DNA from: Arthrobacter sp. AK04
GTDB taxonomy: Bacteria > Actinomycetota > Actinomycetes > Actinomycetales > Micrococcaceae
Assembly: GCF_021129155.1 (NCBI RefSeq)
Contig: NZ_JAJOMC010000005.1
Coordinates: 1 to 64,000 of the forward strand
Length of the DNA stretch: 64,000 nt
Direction: 5' to 3'
The notes under the pieces are model-generated. The model saw only the letters and a list, made by a program, of their open reading frames with translations. It was not told the origin of the DNA and did not search any database. Of the stretch, positions 20,884 through 30,418 are shown piece by piece. The stretch's first letter is position 1. Every line of letters starts with the position of its first letter. Position numbers and translations under genes: made by a program.

Positions 20884-22713
20884 TTGGGACCCAAGGATTT
20901 AACCGGCCGACCTTCGGCAACACCTGCGGAGAAGCCGGGAGCCGAACGCAGTTCCGTCCACCATCTGCGGCGCCGGCCGCACGCGAAGGTGCTGGTGGTT
21001 GGGGGCGGCATCAACGGCGTAGGAACCTTCCGTGACCTCGCGCTGCAGGGTGTGGACGTTGCGCTCGTTGAACGCGGAGACTACTGCCAGGGAGCCAGCG
21101 GGGCCTCCTCGCACATGATCCACGGCGGCATCCGCTACCTCGAGAACGGCGAATTCCGCCTGGTCCAGGAATCAGTGGTGGAACGCAACCGGCTGCTGCG
21201 CATCGCTCCGCACTACGTGAAGCCGCTGCAGACCACCATTCCCATCTTCAGCACTTTTTCCGGTGTGCTGTCCGCCCCCCTGCGCTTCCTGACGCACAAG
21301 CAGCAGGGCAAGCCCAAGGAACGCGGCGCCTTCCTCATCAAGCTTGGCCTGAGCCTCTACGACTCTTTCTCCCGCGACGGCGGCACCGTCCCGCGGCACC
21401 AGTTCCGCAGCGGCCAGCGGGCCCTTGCGGAACTGCCGGCCCTCCGCCCCGACGTCAAGTACACCGCCACCTACTTTGACGCTTCCGTGCACAACCCGGA
21501 GCGGCTGACGCTGGACGTCCTCCAGGACGGGGAAAAGGCCGGCCGCGCGGCTGTGGGCGAAGGCAACGCCCAGGGCTACACGGCCCGTGCCAGCAACTAC
21601 GTTTCCCTGCAGTCCATGACCGGTAAGCCCAATCCGGGCACCGGCAAGGGAAGCACCGTCCGGCTGCGGGACGAACTCACGGGTGAGGAATTCGACTTCA
21701 CCGCAGACGTCATCGTGAACACCACGGGCGCCTGGGTGGACCTGACCAACGAGGCAATGGGCACGGCTTCCGCCTTCATGGGCGGCACCAAGGGCTCCCA
21801 CATCGTGCTGGACAACCCTGCGCTGCTGGAAGCCTGCCGCGGCAGGGAGATCTTCTTCGAGCACACGGACGGACGCATCGTCCTGATCTACCCCATGGGG
21901 GACCGGGTCCTGGTGGGGACCACCGACGTGGACGCCGACATGGCACAGGACGCCGTCTGCACCGACGAGGAAATCGAGTATTTCTTCGACCTGGTGGGCC
22001 ACGTCTTCCCGGACATCGCCGTTACGCGCGACCAGATCGTCTACACCTTTTCCGGAGTCCGGCCGCTGCCACGCCATGACGCCACCCAGCCCGGCTTCGT
22101 GTCGCGCGACTACCGCATCGAGCGCCGCGAACCCGGACAGGACGGGAACGGAAAGGGCGCCGTGGTCCTGAGCCTGGTGGGCGGGAAGTGGACCACCTTC
22201 CGTGCACTGGCCGAACACATGACCAACGACGTGCTGGCCGAGATCGGGATGGGCCGCAAGGTCTCCACCGCCCAGCTCCCCATCGGCGGCGGCGCAGGCT
22301 TCCCCGCTGACGAGCCCGGCGTGCAGAAATGGATCAAGGCGCACATGGCCTCCGGCCGTGACGCCGACCGCACCGCTGTACTCCTGACCAGGTACGGGAC
22401 CCGTGCCGAAACCGTCATGGAGTACCTCGACGCCGGACCCGACAGGCTGCTGCATTCCACCCGCGAGCTCAGCGTCCGTGAACTGGAGTTCATGGCCGCC
22501 AACGAGCAGGTGGGGCACCTCGTGGACGTCCTCATCCGCCGGACTTCCCTGGCATTCAGGGGCCTGGTGACGGGCGAACTGCTGAACGAGGTGGCGGATG
22601 TGCTGGCGGTTCCCCTTGGCTGGAACGCCGCGGTCCGCGCTGCGGAGATCAAGCACGGGCAAGATGTGCTGCAAAGGTTCCACCGTGTAGAAACCCACAG
22701 CCTGGTCGCCTAG
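20884..22713 (+). CDS. glpD: Glycerol-3-phosphate dehydrogenase, FAD-dependent
   Basis: 609 residues from TTG 20884, chosen because AAGGGAG lies five bases upstream; GTG 20821 is in frame but has no RBS and sits before the predicted transcription start. It oxidises glycerol-3-phosphate to DHAP at the membrane and passes electrons to quinone. The FAD motif VVGGGINGVG is near residue 38, followed by GASGASSHMIHGGIRYLE and the C-terminal GlpD helical domain. The first ~35 residues are an unconserved lead-in. First gene of glpD-glpF-glpK. Confidence 0.95.
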   Translation: MGPKDLTGRPSATPAEKPGAERSSVHHLRRRPHAKVLVVGGGINGVGTFRDLALQGVDVALVERGDYCQGASGASSHMIHGGIRYLENGEFRLVQESVVERNRLLRIAPHYVKPLQTTIPIFSTFSGVLSAPLRFLTHKQQGKPKERGAFLIKLGLSLYDSFSRDGGTVPRHQFRSGQRALAELPALRPDVKYTATYFDASVHNPERLTLDVLQDGEKAGRAAVGEGNAQGYTARASNYVSLQSMTGKPNPGTGKGSTVRLRDELTGEEFDFTADVIVNTTGAWVDLTNEAMGTASAFMGGTKGSHIVLDNPALLEACRGREIFFEHTDGRIVLIYPMGDRVLVGTTDVDADMAQDAVCTDEEIEYFFDLVGHVFPDIAVTRDQIVYTFSGVRPLPRHDATQPGFVSRDYRIERREPGQDGNGKGAVVLSLVGGKWTTFRALAEHMTNDVLAEIGMGRKVSTAQLPIGGGAGFPADEPGVQKWIKAHMASGRDADRTAVLLTRYGTRAETVMEYLDAGPDRLLHSTRELSVRELEFMAANEQVGHLVDVLIRRTSLAFRGLVTGELLNEVADVLAVPLGWNAAVRAAEIKHGQDVLQRFHRVETHSLVA

Positions 22714-22754
22714 CACCCGGTTGCAGGCCGGGACGGCAACCCGCCCCGGCCCAC

Positions 22755-22777
22755 GGTCCTTCAACCCACGAAGGACC
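22755..22777 (+). other. Hairpin in the glpD-glpF gap
   Basis: GGTCCTTC (22755-22762) and GAAGGACC (22770-22777) form a perfect 8-bp stem with a 7-base loop, 27 bases before the glpF start. There is no U-tract. It may stabilise or partially terminate the message between glpD and glpFK. Confidence 0.4.
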
Positions 22778-22803
22778 TCCATCAGAAAATAAAGGAGTCA
22801 AAG

Positions 22804-23553
22804 ATGTCTCTTGGAATAGTTTTCCTTTCCGAAGTATTCGGAACGGCGATGCTGACCCTCCTGGGTTGCGGCGTCGTCGCCAACGTTGCACTGCGGGGGA
22901 CTAAAGGCAACAGCGGTGGGTTCCTGATGGTCACCTGGGGATGGGGCATCGCTGTCTTCGCGGGCGTCTTCGTTGCCGCGAAATCGGGTGCCCACCTGAA
23001 TCCAGCCGTCACGCTCGGGCTGCTGGTCAACGGAAAAGCCGAATACGCGCCGGGCGTGCCGGTGGACTTCGCCTCGACCCTGACGTACTTCGGCGGCGAA
23101 CTGCTGGGCGCTTTCCTTGGTGCCGTGGCCTGCTGGCTGGCGTACAAGCAGCACTTTGATGCGGAGCCGGAGGTTGCCAGCAAGCTCGGCGTCTTCTCAA
23201 CCGGTCCCGCCATCCGGTCCACGCCCTGGAACCTGGTCACCGAAATCATCGGCACCTTCGTCCTGGTGTTCGTCATCCTTACCTTCGGCGGAACCCCCTC
23301 AGGCCTGGGTCCGCTCGCTGTCGCACTGCTCGTCGTCGGCATCGGCGTGTCCCTCGGCGGCCCCACCGGCTACGCCATCAACCCGGCCCGTGACCTCGGT
23401 CCCCGCATCGCCCACGCCCTGCTGCCCATCAAGGGCAAGGGCTCCAGCGACTGGGGATACTCCTGGATCCCGGTGGTAGGTCCGCTGGTAGGCGGTGCCC
23501 TTGCCGGCATCGTGGCCAACCTCGCGCCCATCATCGTTACCGCCGCAGCCTGA
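22804..23553 (+). CDS. glpF: Glycerol facilitator (MIP/aquaglyceroporin)
   Basis: 249 residues with six hydrophobic segments and the two NPA boxes, NPAVT at 66-70 and NPARD at 193-197. The aspartate after the second NPAR is the glycerol-facilitator hallmark that separates GlpF from water-selective aquaporins. It lets glycerol diffuse into the cell for GlpK to trap. Start ATG 22804 has AAGGAG upstream. Same operon as glpD and glpK. Confidence 0.95.
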   Translation: MSLGIVFLSEVFGTAMLTLLGCGVVANVALRGTKGNSGGFLMVTWGWGIAVFAGVFVAAKSGAHLNPAVTLGLLVNGKAEYAPGVPVDFASTLTYFGGELLGAFLGAVACWLAYKQHFDAEPEVASKLGVFSTGPAIRSTPWNLVTEIIGTFVLVFVILTFGGTPSGLGPLAVALLVVGIGVSLGGPTGYAINPARDLGPRIAHALLPIKGKGSSDWGYSWIPVVGPLVGGALAGIVANLAPIIVTAAA

Positions 23554-23603
23554 CCCATTAACAAACCCTGCCCATAGCACCGATACAGACAAGGACGTCC
23601 ATC

Positions 23604-25118
23604 ATGAACCAGTACGTAATCGCCATCGACCAGGGAACCACCAGCAGCCGCGCCATCATCTTCGACCACAGCGGGAGCATTGTGTCCTCGGGGCAGATGG
23701 AACACGAACAGATCTTCCCGCAGGCCGGCTGGGTTGAACACAACCCCGCCGAAATCTGGAACAACACCCGCGAGGTCATTGCCTCCGCCCTGTCAAAGGC
23801 GAACCTGACACGGCACGACATTGCCGCCGTCGGCATCACCAACCAGCGCGAAACTGCCGTGGTGTGGGACAAGACCACAGGTGAGGCCGTCTACAACGCC
23901 ATCGTCTGGCAGGACACCCGCACCCAGGACATTGTGGACCAGCTGTCCAAGGACGGCGGGGCTGACCGCTTCAAGCAAAAAGTGGGCTTGCCGCTGGCCA
24001 CTTACTTCTCCGGAACCAAGATCAAGTGGATCCTCGACAATGTGGAGGGTGCCCGGGCCAAGGCCGAAGCCGGTGACCTGGTGTTCGGCAACACCGACTC
24101 CTGGGTCCTCTGGAACCTGACCGGCGGCGTCAACGGCGGAGTCCATGTCACCGACGTCACCAACGCCTCCCGCACGCTGTTCATGGACTTGGAAACCCTG
24201 CAGTGGGACGACGAGATCCTTGGCATCTTCGGTGTTCCCCGGACCATGATGCCGGAGATCAAGTCCTCCTCCGAGGTGTACGGCACCGTGCACACCTCCC
24301 AGCTCCTGCGGGAAGTTCCCGTTGCCGGCATCCTGGGCGACCAGCAGGCGGCCACGTTCGGCCAGGCAGCCTTCGAGGCCGGCGAGGCGAAGAACACGTA
24401 CGGCACGGGCTGCTTCCTGATCTTCAACACCGGCGAGGAGATCGTCCATTCCAAGAACGGGCTGCTGACGACTGTCGGCTACAAGCTCGGAGATGCTGCC
24501 CCGCACTACGCCCTGGAAGGTTCCATCGCCGTCACCGGCTCGCTCATCCAGTGGCTGCGGGACAATCTGGGAATGATCAGCAGCGCCCCTGAAGTGGAAA
24601 CCCTCGCCGCGTCCGTGAAGGACAACGGCGGCGTGTACATCGTGCCCGCGTTCTCCGGCCTCTTCGCGCCGTACTGGCGCTCGGATGCCCGCGGCGCCAT
24701 TGTCGGGCTGACGCGGTTCGTGAACAAGAACCACATCGCCCGTGCCGCGCTGGAGGCCACCGCCTTCCAGACCCGCGAGGTGCTGGACGCCGTGAACGCG
24801 GACTCGGGTGTTCCGCTCACCGAGCTGAAGGTCGACGGCGGCATGGTGGCCAATGATGCCCTGATGCAGTTCCAGGCGGACATCCTGGGCGTTCCCGTCA
24901 TCCGGCCGAAGGTTGTGGAGACCACCGCCCTTGGTGCGGCCTACGCGGCCGGCCTCGCCGTCGGCTTCTGGAAGGACCTGGGGGAGTGCTCGGCCAACTG
25001 GTCCGAGGACAAGCGCTGGGAGCCGCAGATGGACCAGGCCGAGCAGGACCGCCAGCTGCGCCTGTGGAAGAAGGCCGTCACCAAATCCATGGACTGGGTC
25101 GACGAGGACGTGAAGTAG
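23604..25118 (+). CDS. glpK: Glycerol kinase
   Basis: 504 residues. It phosphorylates glycerol to glycerol-3-phosphate. FGGY family: the ATP-site start [14 protein letters not shown] is at 7-20, the glycerol-binding [10 protein letters not shown] near 47, and TNQRET near 81. C-terminal signature [18 protein letters not shown]. Length is typical (~500). Third gene of the glycerol unit, 50 bases after glpF. Confidence 0.98.
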   Translation: MNQYVIAIDQGTTSSRAIIFDHSGSIVSSGQMEHEQIFPQAGWVEHNPAEIWNNTREVIASALSKANLTRHDIAAVGITNQRETAVVWDKTTGEAVYNAIVWQDTRTQDIVDQLSKDGGADRFKQKVGLPLATYFSGTKIKWILDNVEGARAKAEAGDLVFGNTDSWVLWNLTGGVNGGVHVTDVTNASRTLFMDLETLQWDDEILGIFGVPRTMMPEIKSSSEVYGTVHTSQLLREVPVAGILGDQQAATFGQAAFEAGEAKNTYGTGCFLIFNTGEEIVHSKNGLLTTVGYKLGDAAPHYALEGSIAVTGSLIQWLRDNLGMISSAPEVETLAASVKDNGGVYIVPAFSGLFAPYWRSDARGAIVGLTRFVNKNHIARAALEATAFQTREVLDAVNADSGVPLTELKVDGGMVANDALMQFQADILGVPVIRPKVVETTALGAAYAAGLAVGFWKDLGECSANWSEDKRWEPQMDQAEQDRQLRLWKKAVTKSMDWVDEDVK

Positions 25119-25336
25119 CCCAGCCAGACAGCAGTTCGTGGTTGCGGCGGTTCCCCGTCGCACCACGCCAGGAAGGCGGCCCCTGCCCCGCCCGCTTCGC
25201 GGTGCCCACCACACCCGGGCGAGGGGCCGCCTTCCTTGCGTTCGCTGTAGTCGCCCTCCATCCACAAACAGAGGGTCTTCGCTGCTAACCTCCGCCGCTC
25301 GTTTGCAACTGACGCTTAGGGGCGGCAGAGGTGCGC
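25119..25336 (+). other. glpK-leuS gap, upstream part
   Basis: The 404 bases between glpK and leuS hold, in order, a strong terminator hairpin (25170-25236), then about 100 bases in which I see nothing, then the leuS promoter, leader peptide and attenuator (25337-25435). Confidence 0.6.
25170..25236 (+). terminator. Terminator hairpin after glpK
   Basis: A perfect 15-bp inverted repeat (AGGAAGGCGGCCCCT at 25170-25184, AGGGGCCGCCTTCCT at 25222-25236) encloses 37 bases that can pair further (GCCCG/CGGGC). No long U-tract follows, as is common for actinobacterial terminators. It separates the glp operon from leuS. Confidence 0.6.
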
Positions 25337-25349
25337 TAAAGTGGTTGCA
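25337..25349 (+). promoter_or_regulatory. -10 element of the leuS leader transcript
   Basis: TAAAGT at 25337-25342 matches TAnnnT. Six bases later the leader ATG begins at 25349, exactly where transcription should start, so the leader peptide is predicted to be read from a leaderless mRNA. No good -35 is seen. The same geometry occurs before leuA. Confidence 0.55.
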
Positions 25350-25402
25350 TGCGTGCGATCCTTCTGCTTAGCCAGCCGCCCGGTATCCGAAACAACGGAT
25401 AG
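25349..25402 (+). CDS. Leucine-rich leader peptide of leuS
   Basis: 17 codons: MRAILLLSQPPGIRNNG, then TAG. Three consecutive leucine codons (CTT CTG CTT, 25361-25369) follow MRAI. The peptide resembles the leuA leader at 53550 (VRAELLLLS). It has no SD and starts at the predicted transcription start. The codons after the leucines overlap a hairpin (GCCGC 25375-25379 with GCGGC 25406-25410; TATCCG 25384-25389 with CGGATA 25396-25401), and an intrinsic terminator comes eight bases after the stop. This is the layout of a ribosome-mediated attenuator that senses charged tRNA-Leu. Too short for standard gene calling. Confidence 0.75.
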   Translation: MRAILLLSQPPGIRNNG

Positions 25403-25410
25403 CGTGCGGC

Positions 25411-25435
25411 AGCCCCTCCATGGTGAGGGGCTTTT
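25411..25435 (+). terminator. Attenuator terminator in the leuS leader
   Basis: AGCCCCTC (25411-25418) and GAGGGGCT (25425-25432) form an 8-bp stem with a 6-base loop, followed by TTT to complete a T-run (CTTTTGTGTG). It is a classic intrinsic terminator placed between the leader peptide stop (25402) and the leuS start (25523), so it must be read through for leuS expression. Confidence 0.75.
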
Positions 25436-25522
25436 GTGTGTCCGGGAGCATTTCCGGTGGCAGCAGGAGGATCAGGCCGTTATGGCAGCACCGATGCCGT
25501 AACAGAACAGAAGAGGGCAGCA

Positions 25523-28051
25523 GTGGGCGTTCAGCCGGAGACAGAGACCGGAACAGCAGCAACAGTGTCAGCGGACGTGCCCGAGGAGGGCACCTACAGC
25601 TTCACGGCGATGGAGGCCAAATGGCCGCAGGTGTGGGAGGACCTTAAGGTCTTCACCCCCGTCGATGACGGGTCGCGCGAGCGCCGCTACGTGCTGGACA
25701 TGTTCCCGTACCCGTCCGGTGACCTGCACATGGGCCACGCGGAAGCGTTCGCCATGGGCGATGTCGTGGCCCGCTACCTGCGCCAGAAGGGCTACGACGT
25801 CCTGCACCCGATCGGCTGGGACTCTTTTGGCCTGCCCGCCGAAAACGCCGCCATCAAGCGCAACGCCCATCCCAGCGAGTGGACCTACGCCAACATCGAC
25901 ACCCAGGCGGCGTCCTTCAAGCGGTACGCCATCTCGGCTGACTGGTCGCGCCGGCTGCACACCTCCGACCCGGAGTACTACCGCTGGACCCAGTGGCTGT
26001 TCAAGCGCTTCTACGAGCGCGGCCTGGCCTACCGGAAGAACTCGCCGGTCAACTGGTGCCCCAAGGACCAGACCGTCCTGGCCAACGAACAGGTAGTCAA
26101 CGGCGCCTGCGAGCGCTGCGGCACCACCGTCACCAAGAAGTCCCTCAACCAGTGGTACTTCAAGATCACGGAGTACGCGGACCGGCTGCTCGATGACATG
26201 GAGCAGCTGCGCGGCCACTGGCCTGAGCGCGTGCTGGCCATGCAGAAAAACTGGATCGGCAGGTCCGAGGGTGCGCACGTCAACTTTGTGATTGAGGCCG
26301 ACGGCGGCAGGCCCGCCAAGGAGGTCACGGTCTTCACCACCCGCCCGGACACCCTGTACGGCGCAACGTTCTTCGTGGTGGCCGCAGACGCGCCGCTCGC
26401 CGTCGAGCTCGTCACGGACGAGCACGCCGCCGCCCTGGACGATTACCGCGAACAGGTCAAGGCGCTCTCCGAAATTGAACGCCAGTCCACCGAACGCGAA
26501 AAGACGGGCGTCTTCACCGGCCGGTACGCCATCAATCCCCTGAACGGTGAGAAGCTGCCGGTATGGGCGGCGGACTACGTCCTGGCCGACTACGGCACCG
26601 GAGCCATCATGGCCGTGCCCGCCCACGACCAGCGCGACCTGGACTTCGCCCGCAAGTTTGACCTCCCCGTGCGGGCCGTCCTGGACACCGGCGAGGAAGA
26701 TCCGGCCGTGTCCGGTACCGCTACTGCGGGCGAGGGGACCCTGATCAACTCAGGCGACCTGGACGGCCTGCCCAAGGCCGAGGCCATTCCGGCCGCGATC
26801 GCCGTGCTGGAGAAGCAGGGCACGGGCGAGAAGTTCGTGAACTTCCGGCTCCGGGACTGGCTGCTGAGCCGCCAGCGGTTCTGGGGTACTCCCATCCCGA
26901 TCATCCATTGCCCGTCCTGCGGCGAAGTTCCGGTCCCGGATGAGCAGCTGCCCGTTACGCTGCCCTCCGACCTGCGCGGCGAGGACCTGTCACCGAAGGG
27001 CACCTCGCCCCTGGCCGCGGCCGAGGCCTGGGTCAACGTCGAGTGCCCCACCTGCCATGGGCCGGCCAAGCGCGACACGGACACCATGGACACCTTTGTG
27101 GACTCGTCCTGGTACTTCCTCCGCTTTGTCTCACCGCACTACACCGAGGGCCCGTTCGATCCCCAGAAGATCAACGACTGGATGCCGGTGGGGCAGTACG
27201 TCGGCGGTGTGGAGCACGCGATCCTGCACCTGCTGTACGCCCGGTTCTTCACCAAGGTCATCAACGACCTCGGCCTGATCGAAGCCAACGAGCCCTTCAC
27301 CGCACTGCTCAACCAGGGCCAGGTCCTCAACGGTGGCAAGGCGATGAGCAAATCGCTGGGCAACGGTGTGGACCTCGGGGAGCAGCTGGACAAGTACGGC
27401 GTGGACGCGGTGCGCCTGACCATGATCTTCGCCTCCCCGCCGGAGGACGACGTGGACTGGGCTGACGTCTCGCCGTCGGGCTCTGCGAAGTTCCTGGCCC
27501 GCGCCTGGCGCCTGGCCCAGGACGTGGCCAGCGAGCCCGGTGTTGACGTGGCCACCGGTGACCGCGCCCTGCGTTCCGTCACGCACCGGACCATCGCAGA
27601 CGCCGCCGAACTCCTGGACGCCAACAAGTTCAACGTCGTGGTGGCCAAGCTGATGGAACTGGTCAACGCAACCCGGAAGGCCATCGATTCAGGCGCAGGC
27701 GGAACTGACCCGGCTGTCCGTGAGGCGGCGGAGGCGGTTGCCGTGATCCTGAGCCTGTTCGCCCCGTATACGGCTGAGGACATGTGGAACGTGCTGGGGC
27801 ACCCTGCCTCGGTGGCCAATGCGGGCTGGCCGGCGCACGACGAGTCCCTGCTGGTGCAGGACACCGTCACCGCCGTCGTCCAGGTACAGGGCAAGGTGCG
27901 TGACAGGCTGGAGGTTCCTCCTTCCGTGACAGAGGACCAGCTGCGCGAGCTGGCGCTGGCCTCGGAGAACGTCCAGCGCGCCCTCGACGGCCGTGGCATC
28001 CGCACCGTCATTGTCCGCGCCCCTAAACTGGTCAACATCGTCCCGGCCTAG
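25523..28051 (+). CDS. leuS: Leucyl-tRNA synthetase
   Basis: 842 residues from GTG 25523 (AGAGGG upstream); the frame is open to 25436 but that part overlaps the attenuator. It charges tRNA-Leu. Class I signatures: HMGH at 69-72 in [13 protein letters not shown] and AMSKS near residue 607. The CP1 editing domain contains [12 protein letters not shown], and the zinc-like CPSCGE/CPTCHG pairs lie near 465-510. The first 25 residues are an unconserved acidic lead. Expression is predicted to depend on leucine supply through the upstream leader. Confidence 0.97.
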   Translation: MGVQPETETGTAATVSADVPEEGTYSFTAMEAKWPQVWEDLKVFTPVDDGSRERRYVLDMFPYPSGDLHMGHAEAFAMGDVVARYLRQKGYDVLHPIGWDSFGLPAENAAIKRNAHPSEWTYANIDTQAASFKRYAISADWSRRLHTSDPEYYRWTQWLFKRFYERGLAYRKNSPVNWCPKDQTVLANEQVVNGACERCGTTVTKKSLNQWYFKITEYADRLLDDMEQLRGHWPERVLAMQKNWIGRSEGAHVNFVIEADGGRPAKEVTVFTTRPDTLYGATFFVVAADAPLAVELVTDEHAAALDDYREQVKALSEIERQSTEREKTGVFTGRYAINPLNGEKLPVWAADYVLADYGTGAIMAVPAHDQRDLDFARKFDLPVRAVLDTGEEDPAVSGTATAGEGTLINSGDLDGLPKAEAIPAAIAVLEKQGTGEKFVNFRLRDWLLSRQRFWGTPIPIIHCPSCGEVPVPDEQLPVTLPSDLRGEDLSPKGTSPLAAAEAWVNVECPTCHGPAKRDTDTMDTFVDSSWYFLRFVSPHYTEGPFDPQKINDWMPVGQYVGGVEHAILHLLYARFFTKVINDLGLIEANEPFTALLNQGQVLNGGKAMSKSLGNGVDLGEQLDKYGVDAVRLTMIFASPPEDDVDWADVSPSGSAKFLARAWRLAQDVASEPGVDVATGDRALRSVTHRTIADAAELLDANKFNVVVAKLMELVNATRKAIDSGAGGTDPAVREAAEAVAVILSLFAPYTAEDMWNVLGHPASVANAGWPAHDESLLVQDTVTAVVQVQGKVRDRLEVPPSVTEDQLRELALASENVQRALDGRGIRTVIVRAPKLVNIVPA

Positions 28052-28058
28052 GCCGGAC

Positions 28059-28086
28059 CAGGCCGCCGGAGCCCTCCGGCGGCCTG
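28059..28086 (+). terminator. Hairpin terminator after leuS
   Basis: CAGGCCGCCGG (28059-28069) and CCGGCGGCCTG (28076-28086) form a perfect 11-bp stem with a 6-base loop, just past the leuS stop. The sequence after it is CTTGATC, so the U-tract is poor. Confidence 0.55.
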
Positions 28087-28106
28087 CTTGATCCCAGGAG
28101 GCCCCC

Positions 28107-29102
28107 TTGCCCGACCGTGACGCCGCCTGGCCCTGGGTCCGTGCACGCCTGCTGGCACGCCGCCGCGGGCAGGAAGCCCCTGGGAGCCAGCCCGCCGCCG
28201 TCGTACGTACTGCCGTGGTGACCGACTCCGCGGCGGCGCTGCCGGCTGACTGGACCGCTGGGCTCAGCGGTGACGGGCGGCTGGCCGTGATACCCATGCC
28301 CGTAATGGTGGGGGATGAGATCTACGGCGAGGGCGAGGATGACATCTCCGAAACCATCGCCCTGGCACTGGCGAGTGGAACGTCCGTAAAGACCTCGCGG
28401 CCGTCACCTGGCCAGTTCGAGCAGGCCTACCGCGCGGCCTGGCAGCGGGGGTTCGAAGCGGTGGTGTCTGTCCACATCTCAGGAGAACTGTCCGGGACGG
28501 CGGATGCTGCCCGCCTTGCAGCGGCCCGGGTGGGCATCCCGGTGGAGGTAGTCGATTCGCGGACCGTCGGGATGGCCCAGGGCATGGCGGTCCAGGCAGC
28601 GGTCCGGGCCGCGGCCGACGGCGGTGATGCCGCCGCCGTTGCCGCTGCCGCGGCGGAACAGGCAGCGCGGACCAAAGTGTATTTCTACGTTCCCAGCCTG
28701 GAGCAGCTGCGGCGCGGGGGCCGCATCGGCGCCGCGGCATCGCTGCTGGGAACCATGCTGGCCATCAAGCCCATCCTGGCGGTGGAGGGCGGGAAGATCG
28801 TACCGCTGGAAAAGGTCCGGTCGGCCGCAAAGGCGGTAGCCCGGCTGGAAGAGATGGTTGCCGCTGATGCCGGTGCCCGGCCGGCCCCTGCCGTTCGGCT
28901 CGCCGTCCACCACTTTGGGAATCCTGAAGAGGCTAAGAGCCTGGCCGAACGGTTGGCGCGCGCATTGCCGCTGTGCCCCCCGGCCCAGGCAAGTTCCCTC
29001 CCGGCCGTACTTGCTGCCCATGCAGGGCTGGGTGTCCTGGCCGTCATCGTGGGGGAGGAACCGGGGGATACCGGCACTTTTCCGGGAACGCTTTCCTCGT
29101 AG
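28107..29102 (+). CDS. DegV family fatty-acid-binding protein
   Basis: 331 residues from TTG 28107 with a strong AGGAGG six bases upstream. DegV/FakB family: VVTDSAAALP near 37, the fatty-acid-contacting TSRPSPGQF near 94, VEVVDSRTVGMAQG near 147 and LEQLRRGGRIGAAAS near 197. FakB proteins present bound fatty acids to a kinase FakA; no fakA is adjacent. An N-terminal extension of about 35 basic residues precedes the fold. Confidence 0.88.
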   Translation: MPDRDAAWPWVRARLLARRRGQEAPGSQPAAVVRTAVVTDSAAALPADWTAGLSGDGRLAVIPMPVMVGDEIYGEGEDDISETIALALASGTSVKTSRPSPGQFEQAYRAAWQRGFEAVVSVHISGELSGTADAARLAAARVGIPVEVVDSRTVGMAQGMAVQAAVRAAADGGDAAAVAAAAAEQAARTKVYFYVPSLEQLRRGGRIGAAASLLGTMLAIKPILAVEGGKIVPLEKVRSAAKAVARLEEMVAADAGARPAPAVRLAVHHFGNPEEAKSLAERLARALPLCPPAQASSLPAVLAAHAGLGVLAVIVGEEPGDTGTFPGTLSS

Positions 29103-29154
29103 CAGGCATTGGCTGTGGCTTGCCCCTGGCCGTGTGAGCCGGAGCAGAAGGGAA

Positions 29155-29919
29155 TCAGTGCACTGCTTCGGCCAAAGCATCGTTGAAGAGCTGGATGGCC
29201 TGATCGATGGTTTCTCCAAGAACGGGTGGCTCCCGGTCCAGCCCAAAGATGAGCTCGTCCATGTGGCGCAACCCGGCACGCTCCAGGAGCCGCTTCTCGT
29301 TGGTGATCCACTCGCCCCGGGCGGCGAGCACGGCGTGTGCTGCCATCGCAGCGGAGATGGCCAGGGCGCCGGCCAGTTCCGTCAGGCGCCCGTTGGTGGC
29401 GTATGCGCGGCGCGCGTAGCCGAGCGTCATGTGGGCCCGGTCCATCCAGACGCCCGGAGCGGTCCTGCGGAGGACCTGCGGGTACTCCGGCTGCGGCACA
29501 TCCCCGCGAAGGACGCGGTTGATGCCGAGTTCGGCCACAACCAGATAGCTGGGGATCCCGGCCAGGTGGAACATAAGCGGCTCAATGTGGAACCTGCCGT
29601 GCTGCGCCTCGGCCAGCTCATGCTCAACAACGTCGAGGTTGCGGTAGTGGATATCCACGCTGCGGCCGTCGATTTCCAGCCACGCCCCGCCGTTGAAGAC
29701 TCCGCCGCCCCAGCCGCCGATCTCGGAAACCGTTCCCTGCCAGCCGACGTCCTTCAAGTCACCAGGGTCGAAATGTTCCCGGTAGTACACGGCGAAATCC
29801 CAGTCGCTGGCCGGGCCGTGGGTGCCGGTCGCCCGGGACCCCCCGAGAGTTACCGCAAGCACTCCGGGAAGAGCGGCCAGATGATCGGCCAGATAGTCAA
29901 CGAACACTGATTCGTCCAC
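29155..29919 (-). CDS. Nucleotidyltransferase-like protein
   Basis: 254 residues from GTG 29919 with the excellent SD AGGAGG. The polymerase-beta nucleotidyltransferase motif is present: GGSRATGTHGPASDWDFAVY at 27-46 (G-S then D-x-D) with a third acidic residue in VDIHYRN near 94. The helical C-terminal half (about 150-254) resembles the accessory domain of aminoglycoside-type or DUF4037-type nucleotidyltransferases. There is no HEPN or antitoxin partner beside it, so a MNT-HEPN module is not supported. Substrate unknown. Confidence 0.75.
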   Translation of the reverse strand: MDESVFVDYLADHLAALPGVLAVTLGGSRATGTHGPASDWDFAVYYREHFDPGDLKDVGWQGTVSEIGGWGGGVFNGGAWLEIDGRSVDIHYRNLDVVEHELAEAQHGRFHIEPLMFHLAGIPSYLVVAELGINRVLRGDVPQPEYPQVLRRTAPGVWMDRAHMTLGYARRAYATNGRLTELAGALAISAAMAAHAVLAARGEWITNEKRLLERAGLRHMDELIFGLDREPPVLGETIDQAIQLFNDALAEAVH

Positions 29920-29996
29920 GTCGAACCGCCTCCTGGAAATGACCTGTGGAGATACCGTACGGCGTCTCCGTGGGGAACTTCCATTAGGCTCTGAAC

Positions 29997-30368
29997 ATGG
30001 AGGTTCAGGATTCGCCGGGAAACTCGACTGTGGACATTAACCAGGAGCTTAGCCAGCGGCGCGGCTGGATTCTGATAATCGCCGTCGGGTTTGCCCTGCA
30101 CATCCTGAGTTTTGTTATCGGAATGAAGACAGTGGGGCCGCTGTGCGGCAGCCCGCTGCTTCCGCAAAGCAGTGCTGCTGAAGAGGCCGACATCCAGATG
30201 CGGACCACCGGGCTGGCGGCGGAGTGCTACCGGAACATCGATGCCGCTTCGGTACCGGTATGGATTTTGATGGCGCTGGGAATTGGCCTGGTCCTGACGG
30301 GGGTTGCCGTCAGGATCGTGGGTATCCGCCGGTCGTTCGCACAGTCCCGGAAGTTGACCGGGGGATGA
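29997..30368 (+). CDS. Small membrane protein, function unknown
   Basis: 123 residues with two hydrophobic helices (about 24-43 and 86-107) separated by an extracytoplasmic-looking loop holding two cysteines (PLCGSP and AECYRN) that could form a disulphide. I do not recognise the family. ATG 29997 follows no strong SD (AGGCTCTGAAC). It stands alone between a divergent nucleotidyltransferase gene and an ABM monooxygenase gene. Confidence 0.6.
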   Translation: MEVQDSPGNSTVDINQELSQRRGWILIIAVGFALHILSFVIGMKTVGPLCGSPLLPQSSAAEEADIQMRTTGLAAECYRNIDAASVPVWILMALGIGLVLTGVAVRIVGIRRSFAQSRKLTGG

Positions 30369-30418
30369 ACACCGGAAGGCTGGATAGGGATGCCCGGGAA
30401 ATACGAGAGGATTGGTCA

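Noticed and set aside
21172..22782. 536-codon minus-strand frame opposite glpD
   Set aside because: It is a shadow of glpD with the same codon-bias signature and no family similarity.
29155..29919. MNT-HEPN toxin-antitoxin pair
   Set aside because: The neighbouring genes have no HEPN motif, and the protein is longer than typical MNT antitoxins.
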